Shown piece by piece: positions 49,310 through 59,258 of a stretch of DNA of 64,000 nucleotides. How positions within the stretch are numbered: position 1 is the first letter of the stretch; every line of letters starts with the position of its first letter. Below the pieces are notes generated by a model that saw only the letters and a list, made by a program, of their open reading frames with translations, did not search any database and had not been told where the DNA came from. The translations under genes were made by a program, and so were the position numbers. The stretch is from NCBI GenBank assembly GCA_946408345.1, contig CAMJRR010000003.1:1-64000 (forward strand), given 5' to 3'. Origin of the DNA: an uncultured Bacteroidales bacterium. GTDB taxonomy: Bacteria; Bacteroidota; Bacteroidia; Bacteroidales; F082.

Positions 49310-49359
49310 TATCAGACAAATCTCGTTATTAGAAACGATAAGCAAACAAAATATCTGAA

Positions 49360-51381
49360 ATGAAAAACTTTAGTTTTTTGAAAATGTTTGTGTTGGCATC
49401 ATTTGTCATGCCAGCCTTATTTGCCAATGCGCAGTCGAAACTCGACAAGCAGGTGTTGATGACCATTGGCGACCAAGACATCACCGCGAAAGAGTTCTGC
49501 GATGTGTATTACAAGAACAACCTCAAGAGTGATGTCATCGAGAAGAAGTCCGTTGACGAATATCTTGAGCTCTTCACCACTTTCCGAATGAAAGTGATGG
49601 AAGCCGAGCGCATGAAATTGGACACCAGCGCGAAGTTCCAAAAGGAACTGGCAGGCTACCGCAAACAATTAGCCAAGCCCTTCATGAGCAGCGACGACAT
49701 CACCGACGAGCTGATCCAGGAAGCCTACCAGCGCAAATTGAAGGATATCCGTGCCTCGCATATCCTAGTCCGCTGCGATAAGAACGCCTTGCCGTCGGAC
49801 ACCTTGAAAGCTTACAACAAAGCTATGGAGATTCGCAAGAAAGCTCTGGCTAAAGACGCTGACTTCGGAGCTTTGGCCGACCAATATTCCGATGACCCTT
49901 CAGCCAAAGGCATGAAAGCCACCGACCAGACCCCGGCCCGCCCAGGCAACCATGGTGACCTAGGTTATTTCACCGTCTTTGATATGGTATACCCCTTTGA
50001 AACGGGTGCCTATAACACCAAGGAAGGTGATATCTCCATGCCTGTGCGCAGTGATTTCGGCTACCATATCATTAAGGTACACAGCATAACTGATGCCATG
50101 GGTTCAGTGCAAGCTGCCCACATCTTCCTTCAGTTGCCCTTCGATGCCCCTGCTGAAGACGAGGCTGCCATGAAACAGAAGGCCGACAACATTTACAAGG
50201 AACTGATGGCCCAGAACGGCAAGAACTGGAACGAAATGGTGAAACAATACTCTGACGACAAAGGCACTGTTTCGCGCAATGGCGCATTGAGCAGTTTCAC
50301 TGTCAGCCGCATCGTACCCGAGTTCATCGAAGCCTGCAAGTCGTTGGAAATCGACCAAATTGCCAAGCCCGTCCGCACCAACTACGGCTATCACATCATC
50401 AAGCTGTTAAGCAAATCTGGTGTGGGTTCGTTCGAGAAAGAGTCTAATGGCTTGAGCGAGCGCATCGAGAAGGACCAGCGTTCCAAGAAATCGGAAGAAA
50501 TGGTGCTCAAACAAGTGAAGAGCGAGTATAAGTTCAAGCAGAATGACAAAAATCTGGAAGCTTTTATGGCCACCATCGACAGCACCATCCTGCGCAAAGC
50601 TTACGAACCCGCCGCTGATGTGGATCTGAACGCCACCCTGTTCAGTCTGGAAAACACCCCCACCAAGGTCAAAGACTTTGTGGCCTATATTAAGGAGAAA
50701 ATGACGATGCAAAAGTATGTCACTCCTGCCACTTACGCCTACCAGTTGTATGAAAGTTTCCGCAATGAAACCATTTTGGACTATGGCGATGCTCACCTTG
50801 AGGACAAATATCCTGAGTTCAAGGCTTTGGTTCAAGAATACAAGGATGGCATCATGCTCTTCGATCTCATGGATCGCGAAGTGTGGGACAAGGCGGTGAA
50901 GGACACTGTTGGCCTGAAAGAATTCCACGAGCGCAACGCTGCCAAGTATATGTGGGGCGATCGCGTTCAAGCTTCCATCATCACCGTGACACGTCCCGAG
51001 TCTCTTCCCAAAGTGAAGGCTTTGCTCGACAGCGGCGTTGAACTCGACAGCTTGAGAAATGCCATCCAGCGCGACTCCATCGGTTATGCTTTCGTCCGCA
51101 AGGGTTACTATCAAAAAGGTGACAACCAATATGTTGACCAAACTGAATGGAAGGTGGGCGTGAGAAACGAAATACCCTCCACTGTCGACCAATCAACCAC
51201 CATCGTCTGCATCAGAGAGGTGCGCAAGCCCGAGCCGAAGACCCTTAAAGAAGCCCGCGGCCTCGTTACCTCCGACTATCAAGTGGAACTGGAGCAGAAA
51301 TGGGTGAAGTCACTCAAAGAACGCTATCCCGTGAAAATCAACGAGAAAGTGCTGGATAAAATCAGGAAAAAGTATCAATGA
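49360..51381 (+). CDS. Parvulin-type peptidyl-prolyl isomerase, SurA/PrsA-like, two rotamase domains
   Basis: The 673-residue protein has a signal peptide (MLVLASFVMPALFANAQS region) and two parvulin domains: ASHILVRCDKNAL...GDLGYFTVFDMVYPFE (~125-235) and QAAHIFLQLPFD...YGYHIIKL (~245-350). The N-terminal helices match SurA-like chaperones. It probably helps fold outer-membrane proteins in the periplasm. A C-terminal ~270 residues is divergent. It overlaps the next gene (ATGA at 51378-51381). First of three successive foldase genes. Confidence 0.9.
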   Translation: MKNFSFLKMFVLASFVMPALFANAQSKLDKQVLMTIGDQDITAKEFCDVYYKNNLKSDVIEKKSVDEYLELFTTFRMKVMEAERMKLDTSAKFQKELAGYRKQLAKPFMSSDDITDELIQEAYQRKLKDIRASHILVRCDKNALPSDTLKAYNKAMEIRKKALAKDADFGALADQYSDDPSAKGMKATDQTPARPGNHGDLGYFTVFDMVYPFETGAYNTKEGDISMPVRSDFGYHIIKVHSITDAMGSVQAAHIFLQLPFDAPAEDEAAMKQKADNIYKELMAQNGKNWNEMVKQYSDDKGTVSRNGALSSFTVSRIVPEFIEACKSLEIDQIAKPVRTNYGYHIIKLLSKSGVGSFEKESNGLSERIEKDQRSKKSEEMVLKQVKSEYKFKQNDKNLEAFMATIDSTILRKAYEPAADVDLNATLFSLENTPTKVKDFVAYIKEKMTMQKYVTPATYAYQLYESFRNETILDYGDAHLEDKYPEFKALVQEYKDGIMLFDLMDREVWDKAVKDTVGLKEFHERNAAKYMWGDRVQASIITVTRPESLPKVKALLDSGVELDSLRNAIQRDSIGYAFVRKGYYQKGDNQYVDQTEWKVGVRNEIPSTVDQSTTIVCIREVRKPEPKTLKEARGLVTSDYQVELEQKWVKSLKERYPVKINEKVLDKIRKKYQ

Positions 51382-52271
51382 AGAAGGTAGGCGTTCTTAT
51401 CGGTATCGCTTTTCTCATCCTGCTGGCAGGCTGTGACTATTTCCAAAAAAGTTCGAAGGAAGTAGTGGTGGCCGAATGCTACGGCAAGTATCTGTATGAG
51501 TCTGATTTGCAAGGCATCGTGCCCGAGGGTGCTTCCATCATGGACAGCATCCAGCGTGTGAGCACCTTCATCGACTCCTGGATAAAGAGACAAGTTCTTA
51601 TCCATCAAGCCGAGAACAACCTCGACAAGGCTAAGCTTGACCTCAAGAAGCAAATGGAAGAATACCGTAACTCGCTTATCATTTACGAATACGAAAGCCA
51701 GCTGATCAACCAAAAATTGGACACTATTGTCAGCGAAGACGAAATTGCCGAGTATTACGAGCAGAACAAAGAGGATTTCCAGTTACGTAACACTATGGTC
51801 AGGGTGGCCTATGTCATTCTCAACGAAGACGAAGACAAGGACAACAAACAAAAAGCTACTTTCCAGAAGCTACTGAGCGATCCCGACACATTGCTGTTGC
51901 AAAACATCGACATCCTAGCCAATTATTATGCCGTGAAAAGTTATGTCGATGTGGATCAATGGATGCGATTGGACGACCTGACAAACATCATCCCTATAGA
52001 GATCTTCAATGCGGAGAGCTTTCTGAAAAAGAACAAGTTCGTTTGTTTCGACATGAACGAATACACCTACATGGTGCGCTTTGTGGACTATCTTTTGGAA
52101 GAAAGCACCTCACCTTTGGAGATGGTGAGCGACAATATCAAGAGTGTCATCCTTGCACGACGCAAACAGGAAATGCTTGAGAAGATGAAGACATCACTAT
52201 ATGAGAAAGCAAAACGAGACAGGGCGTTTGAGGTTTATGTTGGATCACCTACTTTATATAATGCTGATTAG
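51378..52271 (+). CDS. Parvulin-like lipoprotein
   Basis: The 297-residue protein has a lipoprotein signal with LLAGC (lipobox, Cys ~19), then the SurA-N-like helices (STFIDSWIKRQVLIHQAENNL) with IAEYYEQNKEDFQLRNTMVRVAYVILN. A catalytic parvulin core is not clear, so it may be a chaperone without isomerase activity. Coupled to the gene before it. A perfect 12-bp hairpin (52283-52324) lies between it and the next gene. Confidence 0.75.
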   Translation: MKKVGVLIGIAFLILLAGCDYFQKSSKEVVVAECYGKYLYESDLQGIVPEGASIMDSIQRVSTFIDSWIKRQVLIHQAENNLDKAKLDLKKQMEEYRNSLIIYEYESQLINQKLDTIVSEDEIAEYYEQNKEDFQLRNTMVRVAYVILNEDEDKDNKQKATFQKLLSDPDTLLLQNIDILANYYAVKSYVDVDQWMRLDDLTNIIPIEIFNAESFLKKNKFVCFDMNEYTYMVRFVDYLLEESTSPLEMVSDNIKSVILARRKQEMLEKMKTSLYEKAKRDRAFEVYVGSPTLYNAD

Positions 52272-52282
52272 ACAAGACGGAG

Positions 52283-52324
52283 TTTCTACAGACTCAGCAA
52301 TCTCGTTCCTGAAGTCTGTAGAAA
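52283..52324 (+). terminator. Hairpin between the parvulin genes
   Basis: TTTCTACAGACT (52283-52294) and AGTCTGTAGAAA (52313-52324) form a perfect 12-bp stem. Only AAAACC follows, no T-run, so it may stabilise or process the mRNA rather than terminate it. Confidence 0.45.
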
Positions 52325-52367
52325 AACCAATAAAATCTTGAATTTTAAATTTTTGAATTTTGAATTG

Positions 52368-53747
52368 ATGAAAAGAAACTGGATTATCATAGCACTGCTG
52401 TTTTTGGCCTTGCCGATGATGGCACAAAACCGTCATTCTCAAGTGATTGACAAAGTGGTGGCCGTGGTCGGAAAGAACATCATTCTGCAATCCGACATCG
52501 AGAACCAATACATCCAATACCGGTTGCAAGGCATGACCGAAGGCACGGGGAAAGAAGTGCGTGCTCGTATTTTGGAAGACTTATTGCTTCAGAAACTCAT
52601 GCTCAACCAAGCCGAAATGGACAGTATCACGGTCACTGACGAGCAAGTGGATGCCGAGTTGAACAGAAGAATCCAAAGGATCGTGAGCCGCTTTGGTTCG
52701 CAGGAAAAGTTGGAAGCCCAATTCGGCAAAACAATGTCGGAAATCAAGGACGAAGTGCGCCAAGCCACCAAAGACGAGATGCTTCAGGAGCAAGTGCAGT
52801 CAAAAATCATGGGAAACGTGGTAGTTACTCCACAAGAGGTGAAAGACTTCTTCAACAGCATTCCCAAGGACAGCCTGCCGACCATCCAGCCTAATTACGA
52901 GATTGTTCAAATTGTGAAACGTCCACCCGTCAGCATCGACGAGAAGCTACAGGTGAAAGACCGCCTCTACCAGATACGTAAACGTATCCTTGAAGGCGAG
53001 AGCAGCTTCGCCACCATGGCCGTGCTCTACTCCGAAGACAAAGGGTCGGCCCGTCAGGGCGGCGAGCTTGGATTAACAGGCAAAGGCGTATGGGCACAAG
53101 AATTCGAAAACGTTGCCTTTAACCTTCGTGATGGTGAAATCTCGGATGTGGTAGAGACGGAATTTGGTTTCCATATCATCCAGTTGATTGAGCGCAAGGG
53201 CGAGACTGTCAACTGCCGCCATATCCTGCTTACGGCCAAAGTTCCCGTTGAAGCTTTGGAGAAAGCCCAAAACCAACTCGATTCGGTGGCACAGCTCATC
53301 CGCAATGGCGACATGACCTTTGAAGACGCTTGCAAGAAGTTCAGCGATGACGACTCGAAGAACAACGGCGGCTACATCGCCAATGCTGCCACAAGTGGAA
53401 ACTGGCTTAGCCTACAAGAAATGAATGATTTGGGAGAATACTATCCTGAATACAAGAACCTGGCTTTCGTCATCAGCCGCCTTGAAGTAGGCGAACTCAG
53501 CGACCCTGTACCAATGACCACCAACGAGAACAACGACGCGTTCCGTCTTGTCATGGTCAAACGGAAGACCGAAGCCCATCAGGCCAACCTAAAAGACGAC
53601 TACAACCTCATCCAAAACTGGGCTTTGGGTCAAAAACGCCAGGAAGCCATAGGCAAATGGGTGTCCAACAAAGCCGCCAAGGCTTTCATCCGCTTAGACG
53701 AGGCTTACAAGAACTATGATTTTTATTACGATTGGAATTTTCAATGA
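52368..53747 (+). CDS. surA: SurA-type peptidyl-prolyl isomerase
   Basis: The 459-residue periplasmic chaperone has signal peptide MKRNWIIIALLFLALPMMA, the SurA N-domain with VVAVVGKNIILQSDIE, and two parvulin domains (~170-275 with YEIVQIVKRP and GELGLTGKGVWAQEFE; ~280-385 with NCRHILLTAKV). It aids outer-membrane protein folding. Start ATG 52368 rather than an upstream TTG. It overlaps the MoxR gene start by 4 bp (ATGA). Confidence 0.92.
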   Translation: MKRNWIIIALLFLALPMMAQNRHSQVIDKVVAVVGKNIILQSDIENQYIQYRLQGMTEGTGKEVRARILEDLLLQKLMLNQAEMDSITVTDEQVDAELNRRIQRIVSRFGSQEKLEAQFGKTMSEIKDEVRQATKDEMLQEQVQSKIMGNVVVTPQEVKDFFNSIPKDSLPTIQPNYEIVQIVKRPPVSIDEKLQVKDRLYQIRKRILEGESSFATMAVLYSEDKGSARQGGELGLTGKGVWAQEFENVAFNLRDGEISDVVETEFGFHIIQLIERKGETVNCRHILLTAKVPVEALEKAQNQLDSVAQLIRNGDMTFEDACKKFSDDDSKNNGGYIANAATSGNWLSLQEMNDLGEYYPEYKNLAFVISRLEVGELSDPVPMTTNENNDAFRLVMVKRKTEAHQANLKDDYNLIQNWALGQKRQEAIGKWVSNKAAKAFIRLDEAYKNYDFYYDWNFQ

Positions 53748-54709
53748 CAAATTACACTTCAGATGTCGACGGTGCCAAGGCACTGGTCGAAAAATATGAG
53801 ACCCTCCGCAAGGAAATCGGAAAAGTCATCGTCGGACAGCATGACATCATCCACGACACCATCCTGTCCATTTTCTGCCAAGGCCATGTACTGCTCGTTG
53901 GTGTGCCTGGCTTGGCCAAAACATTGTTAGTAAACACTATAGGGAAAGCTCTTGGCTTGAGCTTCAGCCGCATCCAGTTCACACCCGACCTGATGCCTTC
54001 TGACATCGTTGGTACGGAGATTTTGGACGAGTCGCGGCAGTTCAAATTCATCAAAGGTCCAGTATTTGCCAATATTGTATTGGCCGACGAAATCAACCGT
54101 ACCCCACCCAAGACTCAGGCTGCCTTGCTCGAAGCCATGCAGGAAAAGAGCATCACCGTGTCGGGCAAGACCTACAAACTGCAGGAGCCGTTCTTCGTGC
54201 TGGCCACCCAGAACCCTATCGAGCAAGAAGGCACCTATCCCCTACCCGAAGCCCAGCTGGACCGCTTTATGTTCAACCTCATGCTCGACTACCCCTCGTA
54301 TGAGGAGGAAATAGACATCGTGAAGAGTACCACTGTAGGCAACGTGACCGAAGTGAATGCAGTATTGTCGCCAGAAGAAATCTTGTATTTCCAACAATTG
54401 GTGCGACGCGTGCCTGTGCCCGACAACGTGTATGAATATGCAGTTAATCTGGTCGCCAAGACTCGTCCCCATACCGAGAAAGCCCACGACTGGGCCAACC
54501 GTTACCTCAGTTGGGGAGCAGGTCCTCGTGCTTCACAATACCTCATCATCGGAGCTAAGGCCAATGCCCTGCTGACGGGGAAATACTCCCCCGACATTGA
54601 GGATGTGCAACGCGTGGCCGTTCCGATTTTGCGCCACCGCATTATCCGCAACTATACTGCTGAAGCTGAAGGCATCAGCATTGAAAACATCATTGATACG
54701 TTGAAATAA
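53744..54709 (+). CDS. MoxR-family AAA ATPase
   Basis: The 321-residue protein has Walker A GVPGLAKT (~46-53), Walker B VLADEINR (~108-115), and the MoxR-characteristic ATQNPIEQEGTYPLPEAQLDRF. MoxR ATPases act with vWA proteins as chaperones that remodel or activate proteins. Usually a DUF58 and BatA-type genes follow; here the gene ends the operon and is followed by a convergent lipoprotein gene, so the partner is absent from the window. Confidence 0.95.
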   Translation: MTNYTSDVDGAKALVEKYETLRKEIGKVIVGQHDIIHDTILSIFCQGHVLLVGVPGLAKTLLVNTIGKALGLSFSRIQFTPDLMPSDIVGTEILDESRQFKFIKGPVFANIVLADEINRTPPKTQAALLEAMQEKSITVSGKTYKLQEPFFVLATQNPIEQEGTYPLPEAQLDRFMFNLMLDYPSYEEEIDIVKSTTVGNVTEVNAVLSPEEILYFQQLVRRVPVPDNVYEYAVNLVAKTRPHTEKAHDWANRYLSWGAGPRASQYLIIGAKANALLTGKYSPDIEDVQRVAVPILRHRIIRNYTAEAEGISIENIIDTLK

Positions 54710-54714
54710 TTGCC

Positions 54715-54787
54715 TGTAGGGCTATCACATTGTGGCAACCGCTGTAAAAATTGCAAACAGCGGCGACCGTGATACGACAGCCCTACA
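54715..54787. repeat. 73-bp interrupted palindrome between convergent genes
   Basis: TGTAGGGCT (54715-54723) / AGCCCTACA (54779-54787), with inner ATCAC/GTGAT and CGCTGT/ACAGCG, form a long stem with breaks. It overlaps the stop of the lipoprotein gene on the minus strand. Bidirectional termination or a REP-like element is likely. Confidence 0.5.
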
Positions 54788-55820
54788 TTTCTATAGGTTC
54801 TCCTCCAATAAATTTAAATCCCCATTTGCGTTCTTTCACCAAATCGGGCACCGTTTCTCCTCCTAGGCGCACATAGCGCTTTATCGTCATCCGCGAGGAA
54901 AACACCCCATAGCCGCCATCAATGAGGGAAAACTCATTGTCGCCGCCAACGAAACCATTCGATGGGTCGTTTTCGTAGATATACTGCCGCAGTTTCTCGC
55001 CACCAGCCGCAATGGTGACTTCAACAGGGTAATCATCGATGTATCGCTTCAAGCCCACAATGTTAGTGTCACCACCGATGAACTGTTCCAAGTTTTCATA
55101 GAAAGTCTCAGGGCGATAGAAGAAAGCATAAGCATCACCATCCGCGAGTGTGGAAATGTAGCTCTCCATAAAGGTGCCCACGTTCCACGACATGCTACGC
55201 GGCACCGAATCACCATCAGGCGTACGTTGTTCCAAAAAAGTGAACTTCATGCTAACATCATAGAACGTGGCATTGGTAGCTGGATAAAACAGAAAACGAC
55301 GGGGCACCATACCAAAATATTCTTTCGAGAAATTAACAGCCAAACTCTGTATATCGAATTGGCTATTGCCCACTACGTCGGTCTTCGTAGTCAATGTACG
55401 CTCAGGAAGGGCGACCTTAAGCTGATAACTGTAACGATTATTCACTCCATTCCAGTTTAAAGGCTCAGTGGTGTAATACAACTTTTGGTCAGGTGCATAG
55501 AAAATGCCCTGTTCCTTATTGTGAATCGTGATGGTGTCAAGAACAATTTCACGGATGTTATCACCATTGCGGTATTCGATGATACGAACATCCAACTTGC
55601 CTGGATAATTACTCGAATCAGGGTTGGCGGCTGACTGATAAGCATCACCTTCTACATAGAACGCGCGGGCAATCCTCACAAAGTTGGTATCAGATGTGGC
55701 ATCAAGGAGGCCGTATATTATGGGCACCTGCTTATAATCAGCATAAAGGTCGATGTCGGTCGAACAAGAAAAAAATAGGGTGACATAAAGCAAGCAAAGC
55801 AATAGGTAAATTTTTCTCAT
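54783..55820 (-). CDS. Lipoprotein, DUF4249-like
   Basis: The 345-residue protein begins with a lipoprotein signal (MRKIYLLLCLLYVTLFFSC, lipobox at ~16-19) and mainly beta-strand residues after STDIDLYADYKQVPIIYGLLD, as in Bacteroidetes DUF4249-type outer-membrane lipoproteins. It is short of conserved catalytic residues. The promoter TATTTTTG (55849-55856) precedes it. The family assignment is tentative. Confidence 0.6.
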   Translation of the reverse strand: MRKIYLLLCLLYVTLFFSCSTDIDLYADYKQVPIIYGLLDATSDTNFVRIARAFYVEGDAYQSAANPDSSNYPGKLDVRIIEYRNGDNIREIVLDTITIHNKEQGIFYAPDQKLYYTTEPLNWNGVNNRYSYQLKVALPERTLTTKTDVVGNSQFDIQSLAVNFSKEYFGMVPRRFLFYPATNATFYDVSMKFTFLEQRTPDGDSVPRSMSWNVGTFMESYISTLADGDAYAFFYRPETFYENLEQFIGGDTNIVGLKRYIDDYPVEVTIAAGGEKLRQYIYENDPSNGFVGGDNEFSLIDGGYGVFSSRMTIKRYVRLGGETVPDLVKERKWGFKFIGGEPIEM

Positions 55821-55848
55821 CTTTTCATAGTTTTAAGGAACGACACCG

Positions 55849-55856
55849 CAAAAATA
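55849..55856 (-). promoter_or_regulatory. Promoter -7 element of the DUF4249-like gene
   Basis: TATTTTTG on the minus strand, 29 bp upstream of ATG 55820. Confidence 0.5.
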
Positions 55857-55912
55857 CAAAAAAAAATCATTTCAAACAAATTTTTTCTGCTTTATTTGAA
55901 TATTTTCCTTAT

Positions 55913-55966
55913 AAAAACCGACAGCCTATAGATTCCAAACAGGAATAATACAGACCGTCGGTTTTT
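55913..55966. terminator. Terminator at the end of the rsfS-ftsH-LUD operon
   Basis: AAAAACCGAC (55913-55922) / GTCGGTTTTT (55957-55966) form a stem with A/T tails on both sides, so it works in both directions. It lies just after the LUD gene stop. Confidence 0.65.
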
Positions 55967-55972
55967 AAAGTA

Positions 55973-56647
55973 TTATTCTTCGTCAACTAAAAACACCGCC
56001 ACTTGGCGGATGCCACTAGCTCCGATGACCAAGGTCTGCTCGATGTCGGTGCTACGGCTCGGCCCAGTGATAAAGGTCAGCTGAGAGGGCTTGTTTTTGG
56101 CGTATTTCCGCTTTATGGTCTGGAAAGCGCTACGCATTCCCGGGACAATTTGCTCCGTTGTGGCATACACCAACAAAATGTCAGGCAAAGCGTAGGCTTC
56201 ACGGGTCTGGGTCAATGTGTCAGAAAGGACGATGCTGCCTGTTTGCGCTACCAAACACTCACAACCTGTCAAGCTGACAAGCTTCTGTTTGGGTTCGCGC
56301 TCTTTGTTTTCAGAATAAGGAATGTTGTATTTATCCAACAAATGCTGCATATCAAGGCTAGTACACCACAACGGTTCCCATCCATTTTCGGGGGCCAATT
56401 GCTTAATGCACTCGGCAAACTCAGTCTCGCTCTCCAAATAAACAAAGATACCACCGTGTTCCTTAAAGTTTTGCACGAAGGTAATGGCAGTGCCATCTTC
56501 TTCCTTGATGGGCACCCAAGTCTCGGTGCGCTGGTCGATGTCCTTAAACAAGGCTTCCTGACGCTCGATGAGGGCATTACGCACTTTGGCCAACATTTGT
56601 TCCTTGAAGGTGGCGTCCTTGTTTTCTCCTTTATTGTCCCAAGCCAT
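55973..56647 (-). CDS. LUD (LutC/YkgG) domain protein
   Basis: The 224-residue protein has the LUD signature ETGSIVLSD-like (VAQTGSIVLSD) and ITGPSRSTDIEQTLVIGASG near the end, as in LutC-type lactate utilisation subunits. The linkage rsfS-ftsH-LUD is usual in Bacteroidetes, where this LUD protein is often alone without lutAB. Its substrate in this setting is unknown. It is 5 bp after ftsH in the same operon. Confidence 0.85.
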   Translation of the reverse strand: MAWDNKGENKDATFKEQMLAKVRNALIERQEALFKDIDQRTETWVPIKEEDGTAITFVQNFKEHGGIFVYLESETEFAECIKQLAPENGWEPLWCTSLDMQHLLDKYNIPYSENKEREPKQKLVSLTGCECLVAQTGSIVLSDTLTQTREAYALPDILLVYATTEQIVPGMRSAFQTIKRKYAKNKPSQLTFITGPSRSTDIEQTLVIGASGIRQVAVFLVDEE

Positions 56648-56652
56648 GACGT

Positions 56653-58695
56653 TTATGCATTTTGAGATTGGTTTTCGGGCTGACTCTCGCTTCTGTTTTC
56701 AGCAGCTTTCAGTGCAGCATCCTTGAGTTTCTCATCTTCCGAATTGTTCCACGGACGCTTGCCAAAGATATGCTCAAGGTCTTCGCCAAAGATGACCTCT
56801 TCCTCAACAAGCTTGGTGGCCAACTGGGTCAAGCCGTCACGATGATCGGTGAGGATGGAGATGGCTTCCTGATAGGCTTTCTCGATGAGCTTGCTCACTT
56901 CCCTGTCGATAGTCTCAGCAGTCTTTTCGCTGTAAGGCTTTGTCAAACTGTAATCCTGCTGACCCGACGAGTCATAATAGCTGATGTTACCGATTTCATC
57001 GTCCAAGCCATAATAGGTCACCATGGCAAAAGCCTGTTTGGTCACCTTCTCGAGGTCGGACAAGGCACCCGTCGAAATCTGGCCAAAGATGACCTGCTCA
57101 GCAGCACGACCACCCAAAGTAGCAATCATCTCGTGATACATTTGCTCCTTTGTAGTAATCTGTCGCTCTTCAGGCAGATACCAAGCCGCACCGAGTGAAT
57201 TGCCACGCGGCACGATGGTCACCTTGACCAACGGATGCGCATATTGCAGCAACCAACTTGTCGTAGCATGACCCGCTTCGTGGAAGGCAATAACTTTTTT
57301 CTCCTCAGGAGTAATGATCTTATTCTTCTTTTCGAGACCTCCAATAATGCGGTCAACGGCATCGAGAAAGTCCTGCTTGTCGATTTCATCCTTACCTTTT
57401 CGGGCTGCCATCAGCGCGGCTTCATTGCACACATTAGCGATGTCAGCTCCCGAGAAGCCTGGAGTTTGTTTAGCCAAGAAATCCTTATCGACATCATTGC
57501 CAAGCTTCAGGCCGCGCATGTGGACCTCAAAAATCTCCTTACGTCCCACGATGTCGGGAAGTTCAACGTAAATCTGACGATCGAAACGGCCAGCACGGAG
57601 CAAAGCCTTATCCAAAATATCGGCACGGTTGGTGGCGGCTAATACGATGACACCAGAGTTGGTACCAAAGCCATCCATTTCGGTGAGTAATTGGTTCAGC
57701 GTGCTTTCGCGTTCATCATTACCACCTGTAATGGCACTCTTTCCACGAGCACGACCTATGGCATCAATCTCATCGATGAAAATGATGCACGGTGCCTTTG
57801 TTTTGGCGTTGTTGAAAAGGTCGCGGACTCGCGAAGCACCCACGCCTACAAACATTTCCACAAAGTCGGAACCCGAGAGACTAAAGAAAGGTACATTGGC
57901 TTCGCCAGCCACGCTCTTAGCCAACAGGGTTTTACCTGTTCCGGGAGGGCCAACCAAAAGCACACCTTTAGGGATTTTACCGCCTAACTTAGTGTATTTC
58001 TCAGGATTTTTCAGGAAGTCAACAACTTCCATGATTTCAATCTTGGCTTCTTCCAAACCTGCCACATCCTTGAATGTCACATTGACATTGGTATTCTTAT
58101 CGTAGAGTTGCGCCCTCGACTTTCCAATGTTGAAAATCGAGCCAGCACCTCCGCCCATGTTTCGGCCCATACCACGCATGAGGATAATATAGAATACGAT
58201 AAGCAGGCCAAAAGGCACCACCCAAGCAAGAATGTCAGACACCCAGTTGTTGCGTCTTACATTCGTGATATACACAGGATTAGCCACCTCTTGTTGGGCA
58301 TTCTCTACCATCTCTTCGAAGCGATCCAACGAGCCTATTTTATAGGTATAGTTGGGCGTTGTAGTAAATCCATCAGAGTTGGCATTCACTTCAGGGAAAT
58401 AGATTGACAAACCTTTCTGATTCAGAAAAATCTCGGCATCCTCTCGGTTGACAAGTTCAATCTTGCCCACTTCTCCCTTCTTCAACATTTCGACAAGCTT
58501 GCCCTGGTCGATTTCTTCCTGCGGTGTAACCGAATCTCTCCCCAAAAAATTCAGTCCGATGAGAGCAATTGCCAAAATGGCATAAATCCACATCAGGTTG
58601 AACCGTCTCTTGCCATTAGGCTTTTGGTCCGGTTGGTTGGGCTGAGCAGGCTGGTTCGGGTTGTTACCAGCCCCTTGAGTCTCCTTGTTATCCAT
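56653..58695 (-). CDS. ftsH: ATP-dependent zinc metalloprotease FtsH
   Basis: The 680-residue membrane protease degrades misfolded membrane and cytoplasmic proteins. Two membrane helices (~32-50 and ~154-174) flank the periplasmic domain; the AAA module has Walker A GPPGTGKT (~247-254), Walker B FIDEID and the second region of homology; zinc is bound by HEAGH (~473-477) and a later Asp. The N-terminal Pro/Gln-rich tail is a Bacteroidetes feature. It lies 25 bp after rsfS. Confidence 0.97.
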   Translation of the reverse strand: MDNKETQGAGNNPNQPAQPNQPDQKPNGKRRFNLMWIYAILAIALIGLNFLGRDSVTPQEEIDQGKLVEMLKKGEVGKIELVNREDAEIFLNQKGLSIYFPEVNANSDGFTTTPNYTYKIGSLDRFEEMVENAQQEVANPVYITNVRRNNWVSDILAWVVPFGLLIVFYIILMRGMGRNMGGGAGSIFNIGKSRAQLYDKNTNVNVTFKDVAGLEEAKIEIMEVVDFLKNPEKYTKLGGKIPKGVLLVGPPGTGKTLLAKSVAGEANVPFFSLSGSDFVEMFVGVGASRVRDLFNNAKTKAPCIIFIDEIDAIGRARGKSAITGGNDERESTLNQLLTEMDGFGTNSGVIVLAATNRADILDKALLRAGRFDRQIYVELPDIVGRKEIFEVHMRGLKLGNDVDKDFLAKQTPGFSGADIANVCNEAALMAARKGKDEIDKQDFLDAVDRIIGGLEKKNKIITPEEKKVIAFHEAGHATTSWLLQYAHPLVKVTIVPRGNSLGAAWYLPEERQITTKEQMYHEMIATLGGRAAEQVIFGQISTGALSDLEKVTKQAFAMVTYYGLDDEIGNISYYDSSGQQDYSLTKPYSEKTAETIDREVSKLIEKAYQEAISILTDHRDGLTQLATKLVEEEVIFGEDLEHIFGKRPWNNSEDEKLKDAALKAAENRSESQPENQSQNA

Positions 58696-58720
58696 TTGTA
58701 AACATTTGATTTTGATACGA

Positions 58721-59098
58721 TTATTCTTCTGCCGCTTTCACGATTCTTTCAGCATCGGCCCAAAGATCTTCCAGTTTGTAATAACTGCGGGCCGATTCCA
58801 AGAACACATGAACGACAACGTCAACAAAATCTATCAAAATCCATTCCGTATTATCACGGCCTTCCACATGGTAGGGTTTACTATGTGTCTTCTCAAAGAC
58901 CAATTCCTCTACCTTGTCGGCAATGGCATCCACTTGGGTCTTTGAAGGCGCATGGCAGATAACGAAATAATCTGTCACGGCGGTAGTGATTTCCCTCAGG
59001 TCGAGGGTGACGATGTCCTTGCCTTTCACGGCTTCCATGGCCTCAATTGTCGCGGCCACGATTTCTTCCACATTATCGTTTTGATGTCTGATTCTCAT
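58721..59098 (-). CDS. rsfS: Ribosome silencing factor
   Basis: The 125-residue protein is RsfS: KDIVTLDLREITTAVTDYFVICHAPSKTQVDAIADKVEE and EWILIDFVDVVVHVFLESARSYY. It binds ribosomal protein L14 (uL14) and blocks subunit joining. The start ATG 59098 is preferred over the upstream GTG at 59104. The RsfS-FtsH order is conserved in Bacteroidetes. Confidence 0.95.
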   Translation of the reverse strand: MRIRHQNDNVEEIVAATIEAMEAVKGKDIVTLDLREITTAVTDYFVICHAPSKTQVDAIADKVEELVFEKTHSKPYHVEGRDNTEWILIDFVDVVVHVFLESARSYYKLEDLWADAERIVKAAEE

Positions 59099-59230
59099 AA
59101 TCACAAAAAATAGTCTGCAAATTTACGCATTTTTGGCATAACGAGCCATGTTTGACAAAAATTAACTCCGTTTCACTCCATCGAATCAAAGATTTGGAGC
59201 TCTTTGTGTCGCCGAAACAAAAGTTTTCCC

Positions 59231-59238
59231 TATCTTTG
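59231..59238 (+). promoter_or_regulatory. Promoter -7 element of the KdsC-like gene
   Basis: TATCTTTG (59231-59238), 21 bp before ATG 59259. The TTTG at 59203-59206 is too far (24 bp) to be a certain -33 element. Confidence 0.5.
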
Positions 59239-59258
59239 GGCCATAAAACCATACGACC

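Noticed and set aside
50407-51192. 261-residue ORF antisense to the first parvulin gene
   Set aside because: It overlaps a clearly conserved coding region and its composition is that of a complementary strand.
57235-58105. ORFs on the plus strand inside ftsH
   Set aside because: They lie opposite the conserved AAA and protease domains and have no supporting signals.
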